64,000 nucleotides of DNA from G963665215 sp963665215 (GCA_963665215.2 CAXXWW010000002.1:416369-480368), one strand, 5' to 3'; shown: positions 17,482-27,102, counted from the first letter of the stretch. The notes: a model not told the origin generated them from the letters alone. A program made the numbers and translations.

Positions 17482-18320
17482 GACAGCCCGAGCTCCGCCT
17501 TGGCCCTCTGAAGCTCACCCGCGTCGGGACTCCGGTAGTGCCAGTTGTTGTCGTCCTCCATGAAGGATATGCCCTTGCCCTTTACGGTATGGGCTACTAT
17601 CGCAACCGGCTTGCCTGACCCGTCCGGCACATTCCTGACCGCGTCCACCAGCGCCCCCATGTCGTGGCCATCCACCTCATAGGCGCTCCAGCCGAACGCC
17701 TCCCACTTTTGCCTGAGAGGCCGAAGCGCCATCACGTCATCGCTTTTTCCGGTGGCCTGCCACTTGTTGTAGTCGATGATGACCGCAACACTATCGAGCT
17801 CATGGGCCGGCGCGAACATAGCCGCCTCCCAGACCGAGCCTTCGTTGCACTCGCCATCACTCATCGCGACGAAGACGCGAAAGGAGTGGCCCTGTATCCG
17901 TCCGGCAAGAGCCATTCCTAGGCCAAGGGAAAGCCCGTGTCCCAGCGACCCAGTGGCGGCCTCTACACCTGGCATGCACCCCGGACTGGGCTGCTCGGCG
18001 AGCTTTCCACCAGCCTCGGCGAAGGTGCGGAGCTCCTCGATAGGGAAGAAACCTCGATGCGCAAGGGTGGCGTAGAGCGTTGATGCCGCATGCCCCTTGC
18101 TGAGAATAAACCGGTCGCGGTACGGGTCTTGTGGTTTCTCCGGATCAATGTCCAAGGTGCCCCAGTAGACCGCGACCAGGATGTCGACGCATGACAGCGA
18201 TGATCCAAGGTGTGGTGTCCCGGCCTTGTGCGACATCTCGCAGAGATTTCCGCGAATCCGCCGCGCTACGGCCTCAAGCTCACCAAGGCCATTACTTGAA
18301 ATGGTAGCCGTTGGACTCAT
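17478..18320 (-). CDS. Transketolase, N-terminal subunit (TPP-binding)
   Basis: 280 residues corresponding to the first half of transketolase. The TPP/Mg motif begins at SDGECNEGSVWEAA and continues through AVIIDYNKWQ, matching the GDG-to-N pattern with Ser for Gly at its first position. HMSHKAGTPHLGSS-like and RFILSKGHAA segments hold the conserved His residues. It precedes and overlaps the C-terminal subunit gene by 4 nt. Confidence 0.9.
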   Translation of the reverse strand: MSPTATISSNGLGELEAVARRIRGNLCEMSHKAGTPHLGSSLSCVDILVAVYWGTLDIDPEKPQDPYRDRFILSKGHAASTLYATLAHRGFFPIEELRTFAEAGGKLAEQPSPGCMPGVEAATGSLGHGLSLGLGMALAGRIQGHSFRVFVAMSDGECNEGSVWEAAMFAPAHELDSVAVIIDYNKWQATGKSDDVMALRPLRQKWEAFGWSAYEVDGHDMGALVDAVRNVPDGSGKPVAIVAHTVKGKGISFMEDDNNWHYRSPDAGELQRAKAELGLS

Positions 18321-18353
18321 GTGGGGAGCCCCATCAGGCGCGCGCTCTCGGCT

Positions 18354-19370
18354 TCACGTCAGGTTGGATGCCTGCATGGTCTTGATGTTGTAGTAGCGCG
18401 TGTCGCTCATCGAGTTGGGGAGTATGCCCGCGCGAAGAGCGGCGGCAAGGTCCTGTACCGCGTTCTCGACTGTCCGTTTGGGCAGGAAGCCCAGCTCACG
18501 CCTGATCTTCGCCGACGAGATGTGGTAGGAGCGCATGTCATCGGACGGGGTCGTCACGATCTCGATCTCTTCTGGTCCTGGCGAAGAGCGCCTGAGAGTA
18601 TCGCGGACAGTCTCGGCGATCTGTAAGATGGTGCGGTTCTCGTAGCCCGCATTGAAGGTCTCACCGGCTATCCGCTCGTCCGGAGCCTCCAGCAGCGTCG
18701 AATACAGATCGACCATGTCGTCGATGTGAATGTTGGGTCTCATCTGTGTGCCGCCGAAGACCTTGATGCTACCCAGGGTTACCGCATGGTTGGTCAGGAT
18801 ATTGACGGCCAGGTCAAGCCGCTGGCGAGGCGAGTAACCGCAGACAGTCGCCGGCCGAATGACCACCGTAGTAAAGTCGGGCGACTGGTGCTCGAGGAGT
18901 ATTGGCTCGCACAGACCCTTGTACTTGTTGTAGTCCGTGATGGGTACGAGGGGATGGTCCTCCGTCACGTTTTCGGCGTCGCTTACGCCATACACGCTGG
19001 ACGTGGATGCATAGATGAACCGCCGGACTCCGCTTGCCTTACTGATTTCGACAAGAGGACGGAATGCGTCGTAGTTGATTGCCCGGCTCAAAGCGGGGTT
19101 GAGCTCGAAGCTTGGGTCGTTGGAGATGCACGCCAGATGGATGACCTGATCACAGCCATGTAGGACCCTCTTGAGCCCTTCCTCGTCTCGGATGTCCCCC
19201 TTTACCTGCTCCAGTCTGGGGTTGTCCTTCACCGAATCCAAGACATTCTCGCCGAAGAGGTACAGGTCAAGCACCTTTACTCTGTAGCCACGCTCGAGGA
19301 GCCTTGGCACAAGAGCGGTGCCTACGTATCCCGCCCCGCCGGTAACCAGGACCGCTCCGTCAGTCGTCAT
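18354..19370 (-). CDS. NAD-dependent sugar epimerase/dehydratase, extended SDR
   Basis: 338 residues. The N-terminal loop is VTGGAGYVG, with VKGDIRD, ASTSSVYG in the serine region and YNKYK as Y-x3-K. The substrate-domain landmarks VIRPATVCGYSPRQR and RPNIHIDDMVDLY are typical of NDP-sugar epimerases of the WcaG/GalE group. It lies between the SIS isomerase and the transketolase genes. In heptose pathways an SDR (HldD-like) epimerises C6; whether this one does is not decidable here. Confidence 0.8.
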   Translation of the reverse strand: MTTDGAVLVTGGAGYVGTALVPRLLERGYRVKVLDLYLFGENVLDSVKDNPRLEQVKGDIRDEEGLKRVLHGCDQVIHLACISNDPSFELNPALSRAINYDAFRPLVEISKASGVRRFIYASTSSVYGVSDAENVTEDHPLVPITDYNKYKGLCEPILLEHQSPDFTTVVIRPATVCGYSPRQRLDLAVNILTNHAVTLGSIKVFGGTQMRPNIHIDDMVDLYSTLLEAPDERIAGETFNAGYENRTILQIAETVRDTLRRSSPGPEEIEIVTTPSDDMRSYHISSAKIRRELGFLPKRTVENAVQDLAAALRAGILPNSMSDTRYYNIKTMQASNLT

Positions 19371-19446
19371 TCGTCTTCGCTCGGAGATGGACTGGGCAGA
19401 CTCGGGCTGGCGCTCTTGTCGAGGTGGTTGGGCCCGTCGCAGGGGT

Positions 19447-20073
19447 TCACTTCAGCCCCTCACCGTCGGCGTCCTCCCTGACGAGACTCGCGGCCCGATC
19501 GATCATGAAGTGGGCCAGCGCGGCGTGTGCAGTTTCGACGTAGCCGTATACATCGGAATCCACGTAGAAGTTAAGGTCCCCGAGGCGACGAAGGGGGTTG
19601 TCCGGGCTGAACCCGGATAGAGTTATGACGCCACATTGTCTTTCCTGAGACGCGCGCACCGCCCTGAGAATATTCTCCGACCGCCCCGAGCTGCTGAGGC
19701 CTATCATGAGGTCCCCCGGCTGTGCCCACAATCGCACAGGCATCTCGAAGATGGTCTCGTACCCGTCGTCGTTGGCCAGGGCCATCAGCAGGGGCTGCTC
19801 AGTGAACACCAGCGCCCGGACGCCGACGGCCTTGCACAGATCGTTCTGTATGTGGCTGGCCATGGCGGCGCTTCCTCCGTTGCCCGCGAGCATCGCCTTG
19901 CGGGCAGAGCCCGCCAACGATAGGATCATCTGCACCGCCGCCTCCGCTCCCTCGTCCAGGCCGAGGGCGGCGCCTTCCCTGTTCGTCACCTGCGTGGCGA
20001 GCATCATTCGAGATACTTGTTCGAGATAGTCGACTGCCCCACGAGACATCAACTCATCGTCCTCCTTTGCCAC
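19447..20073 (-). CDS. gmhA: SIS-domain phosphosugar isomerase (GmhA-like)
   Basis: 208 residues from GTG at 20073, or an ATG at 20049. The sugar isomerase domain shows LAGNGGSAAMASHIQNDL, IGLSSSGRSENILRAV and a C-terminal ALAHFMIDRAASLV helix. This is the arrangement of sedoheptulose-7-phosphate isomerase, including NGGSA and SSSGRS phosphosugar loops. It would convert sedoheptulose 7-phosphate to heptose 7-phosphate; its neighbour at 20092 would then activate the product. Gap to that gene is 18 nt. Confidence 0.82.
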   Translation of the reverse strand: MAKEDDELMSRGAVDYLEQVSRMMLATQVTNREGAALGLDEGAEAAVQMILSLAGSARKAMLAGNGGSAAMASHIQNDLCKAVGVRALVFTEQPLLMALANDDGYETIFEMPVRLWAQPGDLMIGLSSSGRSENILRAVRASQERQCGVITLSGFSPDNPLRRLGDLNFYVDSDVYGYVETAHAALAHFMIDRAASLVREDADGEGLK

Positions 20074-20091
20074 CGGCGGGGAGCTCGATGC

Positions 20092-21633
20092 TCACTTCAG
20101 CAGGGCCTCGATTCCCTTGAGCAGTGGGATGCGCTCGACGGGATTGCGGTTGCCCATGGTGGCGACCGCCTGCGCCCCCACGGCATTCCCGATCAGACCG
20201 ATGGCCTCCATCGGCGTGTTGCGGGCCACGCACAGAGACGTCACGGCAAGAAATGCATCACCGGCGCCGATCCTGTCCACCACCTTCTCGGTCAGTGCAG
20301 GCACATCAAAGAACCCTTCGCCCTCGCCGTAGCAGAGTGCGCCGCGGTTGCCTCGGGTTACCACGACGCGGGCGCAGTCGAGCTGTTTGGACAGGTCTTT
20401 GATAATACACTTGAGGTCGCCCGTGCGGTCTCTGGCGTCCAACCGGATCTCATTTTCACTTAGGCTGACGTAGTCGGCTCGCGAATACTTGGATATGGAG
20501 TGGTAGCCCAGGTTTCCGGCATTAGACTGGGCGTTCACGGCCAAAAAGCGGGCCTTACTGCACAAGATGTCAATCGCCTCTCCACTCAACATGCTGTGGC
20601 CGAAGTCTACAACGATCACCACATCATATTTGGGCAACTCCTCTCTTAGCGTGGCACACAGCAGCTCGTCATCGGCCGGATGGAGGGCGTCCTCGTTGAT
20701 CTCGTAGACCTCCCACAGCTTCGTGAGAAAGTAGTTCTCTATGTAGCGGCGCTTGACGATAGTAGGGGAGTCCCTTCGATACAGGAAAGTCGCCTCAATG
20801 TCCGCGTTGAGCTCCCCTCGAACAAAATCCTCCTGAGAGTTTTCCGCTCCCAGGAATGTAATTAGGCCCACGTGATCGCAGAAGTTCGCCACGTGGTTGC
20901 CCACGGCAAGTATGCCCCCGGCAAACCTTTCTGCGGCAAGGCTTTTGACCGCCAGCACCGGTTCCTTGGAGGACTTGCCGATTGCCTCGCAGTACTGGTA
21001 GTCATCGACGATCGCCTCTCCCACTACCAGTACTTTCAACGACTGTACCCCCTCGACACAGCCGATTACGTAGTCTGCACTATATCTACTCGAGAAGTCC
21101 CTGAGATAGTCGTTCAGCTCTTCGGGAAGCACCGAAAGGTGCCGGTTGATCAGATTCGAAGAGCTGAAGGTTATGTCTTCCGTGAATGCAAGCTCGCCAC
21201 CGACGGATTCTATGGCGGCGCGTTCCAGGGCGATGCCGCCCGTAACGTCTTCTTCCGGGTCCTTGTAGTCGGCCCCCTTGACGTAGTGGTGAGGTCGCAA
21301 GAGGCGAATTGCCTCAACGGCGGTCGACCACTGGTTTATGGCTACGTAGTCAACGCAGTCCAACGCGACAATGGCTTCTGCGCGTAGCTGCTCGTTAAAC
21401 GCGGGGCGACCAGGGCCTTTATTAACGTACACGTCCGGCGTAATCGTGACAGCCAGCACGTCTCCCAGCTTTTTGGCCTGCTCAAAATATCGGATGTGCC
21501 CAATGTGCAGCAGATCGAATACGCCGTGGCAGTGGACCACCTTCTTGCCTTGCGCCCTCGCTGTCTCCAGGACTCGCGATAGCTCCCGCAGGTCCTTAAG
21601 CTTTCTCCCGGCGGTCCTGACCTCGGGTCCCAC
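20092..21633 (-). CDS. Bifunctional sugar nucleotidyltransferase/PfkB-type kinase (HldE-like, swapped order)
   Basis: 513 residues with two domains. The N-terminal cytidylyltransferase-like domain (about 1-165) has HGVFDLLHIGH with HIGH at 43-46. The C-terminal ribokinase/PfkB domain (about 190-513) has FAGGILAVGNHVANF and the anion-hole DRIGAGDAF (GAGD 456-459). E. coli HldE has the kinase first and the adenylyltransferase second, so the order here is reversed. Predicted job: phosphorylate heptose 7-phosphate at C1 and, after a phosphatase, attach a nucleotide. The start codon is GTG. The GmhA-like gene follows after 18 nt. Confidence 0.85.
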   Translation of the reverse strand: MGPEVRTAGRKLKDLRELSRVLETARAQGKKVVHCHGVFDLLHIGHIRYFEQAKKLGDVLAVTITPDVYVNKGPGRPAFNEQLRAEAIVALDCVDYVAINQWSTAVEAIRLLRPHHYVKGADYKDPEEDVTGGIALERAAIESVGGELAFTEDITFSSSNLINRHLSVLPEELNDYLRDFSSRYSADYVIGCVEGVQSLKVLVVGEAIVDDYQYCEAIGKSSKEPVLAVKSLAAERFAGGILAVGNHVANFCDHVGLITFLGAENSQEDFVRGELNADIEATFLYRRDSPTIVKRRYIENYFLTKLWEVYEINEDALHPADDELLCATLREELPKYDVVIVVDFGHSMLSGEAIDILCSKARFLAVNAQSNAGNLGYHSISKYSRADYVSLSENEIRLDARDRTGDLKCIIKDLSKQLDCARVVVTRGNRGALCYGEGEGFFDVPALTEKVVDRIGAGDAFLAVTSLCVARNTPMEAIGLIGNAVGAQAVATMGNRNPVERIPLLKGIEALLK

Positions 21634-21638
21634 GGGCG

Positions 21639-22688
21639 CTACCCTCCGTTTCTCTCAGGCGAGCTGCCGAGGTACGCGAACCAGTCTCGGGTCGCTTCCT
21701 TGATCGACGCTTCGTCCCAGACGGGCGCGGTGCGCCACTGGTCGAGGTTGTCCAGCATGATGCGCACCCCCTTCTCGAAGCTCACTTGGGGTTGCCATCC
21801 CAACGTTTGGGTGATCTTGGTGATATCGGCAAATGTGCATTCGGGCTCTCCGGGCCTCTTGGGGAGGTACACCGTATCTCCCTCCAGCAGCTCCGCCAGA
21901 CGGTTCACGCTGTACGTGTTCCCCGAGCCGACGTTGAAGACCTCCATCACGACATCAGATTCCGCCGCCTTGACAAAGGCGTCGGCGACATCCGTGACGA
22001 AGGTGAAGTCTCGTGTCTGTGTTCCGTCTCCTACCACCGTGAAGGGCTTCCCCGCCAGCTTCTGGGCCAGAAAGACGCCGATCACAGCCCCGTATGTGCC
22101 AGAGGTGCGGGCCCGCGGGCCGTACACGTTAAACAGCCGGAGAGATACCACCGGCAGCCCATAGACCCGGCCCCAATGCAGCGTGTACTGCTCGCCGACG
22201 TACTTTGTGAGAGCGTACGGGTACATTGGCCTGCTGGGCGCCGCCTCGGGGGTCGGGTACTCGTCCGAAATGCCGTAGCACGACGATGACGCCGCATAGA
22301 CGAACCTGTTGACGCCTGCCAGGCGTGCAGCCTCCAGGACGGAGATGGTGCCATCCACGTTGGCGCCGTGGTACTCAAGGGGTTGCTGGATGGATGGCAC
22401 CACGTCGGCCAGGGCCGAGATATGGAAGACCCAGTCGATATCCTCAAAGTAGTGAGTGATGTCAGAGTGGTGGGACACATCGGCGCAGTGGATGGACAGC
22501 CGCGGGTTATCCTTGACCGGATCCAAGTTCACATCGCGGCCCGTGGAGAAGTTGTCCAGTACCGTCACGTTGTGGCCGTCTAGGAGCAGGCGCTCCACCA
22601 GGTGGCTGCCGATGAAGCCAGCGCCGCCGGTCACGATACATCGCGCCGAGTCACGACGCGCCGTGTTGGATCCGGTGGGGCTGCTCAA
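21639..22688 (-). CDS. UDP-sugar 4-epimerase-like extended SDR
   Basis: About 349 residues from a TTG at 22688, which overlaps the upstream stop as TTGA and has AGGAAG 5 nt before it. An ATG at 22724 would give a 40-nt overlap and an unlikely N-terminal tail. Motifs are VTGGAGFIGSH, VLDNFSTG, ASSSCYG and YALTKYV (Y-x3-K), plus RLFNVYGPRA and RDFTFVTDVADA. The resemblance is to UDP-GlcNAc/UDP-Glc 4-epimerases (WbpP/GalE group). It sits 5 nt upstream of the bifunctional kinase gene. Confidence 0.85.
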   Translation of the reverse strand: MSSPTGSNTARRDSARCIVTGGAGFIGSHLVERLLLDGHNVTVLDNFSTGRDVNLDPVKDNPRLSIHCADVSHHSDITHYFEDIDWVFHISALADVVPSIQQPLEYHGANVDGTISVLEAARLAGVNRFVYAASSSCYGISDEYPTPEAAPSRPMYPYALTKYVGEQYTLHWGRVYGLPVVSLRLFNVYGPRARTSGTYGAVIGVFLAQKLAGKPFTVVGDGTQTRDFTFVTDVADAFVKAAESDVVMEVFNVGSGNTYSVNRLAELLEGDTVYLPKRPGEPECTFADITKITQTLGWQPQVSFEKGVRIMLDNLDQWRTAPVWDEASIKEATRDWFAYLGSSPERNGG

Positions 22689-24028
22689 AGCGCTTCCTGC
22701 AAGATCTCGTCGATCTGCCGGCACCGCTGCATGACCGTATGGTCTCTCAACGTGCGCCGCTGGCCGGCTGCCGCGATCTCACGCCGGACGTCGTCATGTT
22801 CGAGGAGGTAGTCCACTTTCTCGACGCACTCGTCTATCGACGAATAGGTGACCACCTCTCGGTCCTCCTCGAAGAGGTCCGGCATGTTCTTCCCGGTATC
22901 CGTCAGCAGGCACGTCCCGGCACCAGTAGCCTGAAACATCCTCATGTTCCCTACGGTCGGTCCAATCGAATCTGAAGCCGCATCCGTGTGCATGTTGAAC
23001 GTGACTTTGGACTGACGCAGTACCCGATACATATTGGTGCCGAATACAGCGGGATGGCACCGTTTCCACAGCAGTTCAGCCAAGGGTCTTGTTGGCATTC
23101 TCCGGCCATCCATTTCGCTATCCTGGTGACGTGGTTTCGCGGATTGACCGTCTTGATCTATGACTTTGATCACCAGCCTCCTAAGCTTGCCAGGCGCCAG
23201 GTCCGTGCCTCCCCATCTGCGTAGCGTATTGACACCCGCGTTCCCTAAAACCCTCCTAAGCAATCTCCGCACTTGAGCTTTTACTCTGCGAGGGCTGAGA
23301 ATTCTGGGCCTCCGTTGAGGTCTCTTCTTGTCGTGGACCCAGAGCTCAATATTGGTCTTCTTGGCTAGGTCGAATAGCGCCCAGTATCTGGCTTGATGGC
23401 CCAGGCCGTAGCCGAATCCAGACGAGCCCGCGAATGTAAAGTCATGCTGGACGCCAGGCCGAGAATGGCTCTCGGCGCCTATTTTATCCAGGATGGCGTC
23501 GTCAAAATAGTGGTACAGAAGATGTGGCCTCAGGCCCGCGGCATCATACTGTCTGAAGGTGGTAAGCCCGGCGAATAGCACATCCGCATCTGCGACCTCG
23601 TCGGCAGGCCCGGGGTATCCCTTGTGTACTACTACGAGCTTGATAAAAGGGAACCGTACTTTGAGATCCTTTCGAATAGGGTAGGGCAGTGAATGAATGT
23701 CCTGGAAGTAGACCACGTCAGGCCTGAGGTCTTGAAGCTGTGCCAGGATAATGTCGTACTGCCACCGGGCGGCGTCATACTTGACACCTTGCTCCCTGGC
23801 CCATGTTTTCTGCAGGATTTCCAGGTCGCATACAATCTCGTGGGCGTCGTGGCCAAAGGAGTTCATCGTCCTTGAGAAGCTATTCGAATAGTTGCATTCA
23901 GTTTCAAAAAAGGCCTTCTGTTGCTCAGCATATGATTCAAGCCCTAACCTAGAGCCATTCTCGTAGAGAGCCTGTTGTGGTGGATCGTACGATAGATTGG
24001 CAATCCTGACGATTCTGTAGTTTCTCAT
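22685..24028 (-). CDS. CgeB-like glycosyltransferase (GT-B)
   Basis: 447 residues. The C-terminus carries FNMHTDAASDSIGPTVG and RMFQATGAGTCLLTD, then VTYSSIDECVEKVDYLLEHDD, the pattern of CgeB/glyco_trans_1_2 proteins. The N-terminal half has DVVYFQDIHSLPYP. A basic segment (RRPRILSPRRVKAQVRRLLRR) in the middle may contact the membrane. Donor and acceptor are unknown. Confidence 0.8.
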   Translation of the reverse strand: MRNYRIVRIANLSYDPPQQALYENGSRLGLESYAEQQKAFFETECNYSNSFSRTMNSFGHDAHEIVCDLEILQKTWAREQGVKYDAARWQYDIILAQLQDLRPDVVYFQDIHSLPYPIRKDLKVRFPFIKLVVVHKGYPGPADEVADADVLFAGLTTFRQYDAAGLRPHLLYHYFDDAILDKIGAESHSRPGVQHDFTFAGSSGFGYGLGHQARYWALFDLAKKTNIELWVHDKKRPQRRPRILSPRRVKAQVRRLLRRVLGNAGVNTLRRWGGTDLAPGKLRRLVIKVIDQDGQSAKPRHQDSEMDGRRMPTRPLAELLWKRCHPAVFGTNMYRVLRQSKVTFNMHTDAASDSIGPTVGNMRMFQATGAGTCLLTDTGKNMPDLFEEDREVVTYSSIDECVEKVDYLLEHDDVRREIAAAGQRRTLRDHTVMQRCRQIDEILQEAL

Positions 24029-24049
24029 TGCACTTACTAACTTGGCAGT

Positions 24050-25036
24050 CTAGCTCACCGGCGTGCCGAAATACTTCCGGCAAAGAGCCTGAAGCTCGCT
24101 GAATTCTCCGTCCGGGACGCGCTGGAAGTTTTTTGATTCGAATCGCTTGCCCGCCGAGCCGGCGCTGGCGACATACGCTGCTTGGGAGGCGTCTGTGAAT
24201 ACCCTCTCGAAGATGCTACTTACGACACTCGTCGGCTGCGCGCAAAGGCCTTCGTACTGGATTTCCAGATAACGGCTCTCGTCGAGTTGAGCCAGAGCTG
24301 ACTTCGCCTCTTTCAATAAGTAATACACCTGCCCAACCGCCTGCTCTGCGGGTGATCTGGATGCGAGTTTCGAGTATTCCTTGGGACGGATCGGGCCCCA
24401 TTCAGACTGATTACCGTACTTCGCTTGTCTCATGAGCAATATCGACTGGGCGTTAAAAAGGGGATTGCGTCGAACCAGTACGAACTGGGCTCGCGGCAGC
24501 GTGGCTGCCAAGAATGGAATGTGCAACGTGCAGCGTAGGTTCTTGAAGAATAACGGCTTGTCGTACACCTGTTCCAGCCCGTAAAGTTCCCTGAGTAGCT
24601 CTCCTACGTCCGCATCACCTTGCTGTGATCGCGTGGCGTCAGCATCGTCTACGGGTAGCCAACGCCGCCAGAAATAGCCAAACTCGTGAGGCCCGGACCA
24701 GCCGGCGGTTGTCCCGAACTTTGAGTCATACTCTAAGCTAGGAGTCCCTCCCGAGACTCGGAGCGCCTTGTCAATCAAAGCACCCACGACCGGCGCAGAC
24801 CAGAACCTTGCGACGAAGTTATTCACATACGCCAGAGCGCCGGTGGAGGCCAGAAGCTGGGCCAGCAGCGTTGTTCCCGCCCTCGGCGCACCCACCACGA
24901 ACACCGTGGGCAGCCGTGGCGCCATCGCATCCTTGATTACCTCCGCCTCCAAAGGTGCCAGCGCTGCGTTGAGCCATTCTAGGAGATGCTCTTGCGGCTG
25001 ATTGAGGAGATCCGCTGGTGTGCCCGACTTCGTCAT
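24050..25036 (-). CDS. Sulfotransferase family protein
   Basis: 328 residues. The 5'-phosphosulfate loop of PAPS-dependent sulfotransferases is seen as VFVVGAPRAGTTLL (GAPRAGTT 49-56). The 3'-phosphate motif is QFVLVRRNPLFNAQSIL with the invariant Arg and Ser. It would move sulfate from PAPS to a hydroxyl of the glycan or glycolipid. No PAPS synthesis genes are in the window. It is 18 nt downstream of the acyltransferase gene. Confidence 0.82.
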   Translation of the reverse strand: MTKSGTPADLLNQPQEHLLEWLNAALAPLEAEVIKDAMAPRLPTVFVVGAPRAGTTLLAQLLASTGALAYVNNFVARFWSAPVVGALIDKALRVSGGTPSLEYDSKFGTTAGWSGPHEFGYFWRRWLPVDDADATRSQQGDADVGELLRELYGLEQVYDKPLFFKNLRCTLHIPFLAATLPRAQFVLVRRNPLFNAQSILLMRQAKYGNQSEWGPIRPKEYSKLASRSPAEQAVGQVYYLLKEAKSALAQLDESRYLEIQYEGLCAQPTSVVSSIFERVFTDASQAAYVASAGSAGKRFESKNFQRVPDGEFSELQALCRKYFGTPVS

Positions 25037-25054
25037 CGGATAGGGAATTTCGAT

Positions 25055-26110
25055 TCATGCAAAGTATTGGTAGAGCAGTGCCCCGGCCCTCTCGGTCACT
25101 TCGGCCGGTACGCCATCCTCCGTGAAGAGCCCCGCTAGCCTATTCAAAAGCTCTCTGCCCTCCGATTCCTTGCGTCCATCATAGCGAGCCGGCGTCTTAC
25201 GCATGAAATTAAGTGGATATCGGCTGGCTCCACAGCTATCCTTGAAGTGGAGCAGCCCCTCGTTGGATGCCCCGGTAAGGCCCAGGTCCATCGCTCGAAG
25301 CCCTCTATCACAAGCCCAGCGTGCCCCTTCATGAAGCAGGAGATTGTTGGGCCGATAAGGCAAACCCTCTTTCAGCGATGCACTGAACTTGTCATAGAGA
25401 ACGCCGTTGGCAACGAGATACAGGGTAGCGGCTAAGGCCTCGCCGTCTCGCTCCGCAACCATGACGAAACCATTCCCCTGACTGACAAAAGATTTCCAAA
25501 GGGCTTCGAAGAAGGAGATCGGCTGCACCAGGTTGCCGAACCGGGAACCCCGGTTAGATTGGTGAATACGATAGTAGCGCCTCACGCTTTCCAGGTCGTC
25601 GCCGACCTGGACCTCGACGTTGCCCTTGACCGCCTTCCGCACAGCCTTCCGATAGTCCTTAGTGGCATGCTTCCAGTAGGATTCGAAACCTTCGCTGAGG
25701 TCTAGCCGGTGCAGGATGGCGTCTCGAACATTCGCGAATCGGGGGTCTTGACGGACGATCTCCTGGTGCGTTACACGGACCGTTAGAGGCACATCTGGAT
25801 ACCGCTCTTGTAGTGCTGCGACAAAAATGTCCCAGTCTTCGGGTGTATCCAGGACAGGGTCTGCGTAGTCACAGAACGGCAGCGACGCGAGCCTATCCCC
25901 GAGGAGATCGGAGATATGAACGAAGCATATCGCACTGCGGATGGCTCCACCGGGATGTAGGCAGGCCAGGACCTGGGGTTCGAACCCGTACACAGTCCGC
26001 AATATCCGAAGCCACATGGGCCCGAGGTATATCGGGGCATCACGCTCGGACACGAAGGCTTCCCAACGCGTATCCGTGCAAGGGTCTATGTCGACGCATG
26101 AGTTGGACAT
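25055..26110 (-). CDS. FemAB/GNAT-like acyltransferase
   Basis: 351 residues. The central part (YWKHATKDYRKAVRKAVKG, then YYRIHQSNRGSRFG) and C-terminal part (VAERDGEALAATLYLV, SLKEGLPYRPNNLLLHEGARWACDRG, DLGLTGASNEGLLHFKDSCGA) match the GNAT_acetyltr_6/FemAB-like group found in exopolysaccharide loci. It may attach an acyl or amino-acyl group to an amino sugar, which fits the DegT and Gfo/Idh genes upstream. The exact donor is unknown. Confidence 0.75.
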   Translation of the reverse strand: MSNSCVDIDPCTDTRWEAFVSERDAPIYLGPMWLRILRTVYGFEPQVLACLHPGGAIRSAICFVHISDLLGDRLASLPFCDYADPVLDTPEDWDIFVAALQERYPDVPLTVRVTHQEIVRQDPRFANVRDAILHRLDLSEGFESYWKHATKDYRKAVRKAVKGNVEVQVGDDLESVRRYYRIHQSNRGSRFGNLVQPISFFEALWKSFVSQGNGFVMVAERDGEALAATLYLVANGVLYDKFSASLKEGLPYRPNNLLLHEGARWACDRGLRAMDLGLTGASNEGLLHFKDSCGASRYPLNFMRKTPARYDGRKESEGRELLNRLAGLFTEDGVPAEVTERAGALLYQYFA

Positions 26111-26170
26111 CGTGTCGGCGTTCCGGTCAACAGCGTGCTGCTTCAGCCGCGATTCACCAGCAGGTCATAA

Positions 26171-26992
26171 TTAACTCCTGGCGCGTTTGAGCACGAGGAC
26201 ATTGTTTTCCGGGGTTCGAATCGTTGAGTGCTGGCGAGTCTTGATTAGCCTGTCAACGACCAGGCCAGCGCTGGCAGCGCAGCGCTTCCACTTCCGCAGA
26301 GAGCGTATGCGCTTGTTCACGAGCACGATGTCCTGGCCGGCGTCATGCAACCCCTCCCAGCTGGAGAAGTCGTCGTTAGAGTGAAACTGCACGTCTCGCG
26401 TAATGTGTCCGAACTGGCCTCCAACTATGATGACCCCGCTTGGACTCAGATGCCGCGCGAGATTTCCAACGGCCGCCTGCCATTTGGGATCATCCGTAAT
26501 GTGAAACATCACACCGATGGCGTTCACGATGTCAAACTCCTTGTCCAGGGAGAAGCCGACCTCGGAGACATCACCTTCTTTGATCACAACCTCGCGGACA
26601 CCGTCATACTTGTCTCTGAGAGCCCGTACTGCCGTCGGCGCGATCTCCACCCCCACGATCTCCGAAGCCCGCACGACATCCCTGTAGAAGTCAATCCAGT
26701 GACCTGCTCCCGGTCCGACGTCGAGCACTGCGGTGATGAAAGGCACCGGGTATTGCGCCAGATACTCCAGGATGCCATTTTCTACGCTATTGTAGTGATA
26801 GCGTGAATAGAGAGGATTGTATTCTCCGGATATCGTTATCCCGTCGGAGAACTCCTTTTGCACCGCCGTCGCGTACCAGGATTCAAAGAATCTCCTAGCG
26901 TCATAATGCTTCCTCTCACCTGTTATCGTGAAAGGTCGAACATAGTGCTTTGATACTTTCCTAGGAAGTAATCGCCGGAGGATGGTGATCAA
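26171..26992 (-). CDS. Class I SAM-dependent methyltransferase
   Basis: 273 residues. Motif I is DVGPGAGHW (91-99), motif II EIVGVEIAP, then FDIVNAIGVMFHITDD and SPSGVIIVGGQFG. An N-terminal extension of about 85 residues precedes the Rossmann core. Start ATG at 26992. Likely an O- or N-methyltransferase of the glycan; acceptor unknown. Confidence 0.78.
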   Translation of the reverse strand: MITILRRLLPRKVSKHYVRPFTITGERKHYDARRFFESWYATAVQKEFSDGITISGEYNPLYSRYHYNSVENGILEYLAQYPVPFITAVLDVGPGAGHWIDFYRDVVRASEIVGVEIAPTAVRALRDKYDGVREVVIKEGDVSEVGFSLDKEFDIVNAIGVMFHITDDPKWQAAVGNLARHLSPSGVIIVGGQFGHITRDVQFHSNDDFSSWEGLHDAGQDIVLVNKRIRSLRKWKRCAASAGLVVDRLIKTRQHSTIRTPENNVLVLKRARS

Positions 26993-27102
26993 TGGTCGTG
27001 TTACTCAGCCATCTCAATTCTGCGCGGAGACTGGGGAATTCGCCAACGGGATCCCCAGCTTCCTCGCTGCGGGCACGTGGGTCTGCCTAGCCACTCGCAC
27101 CA

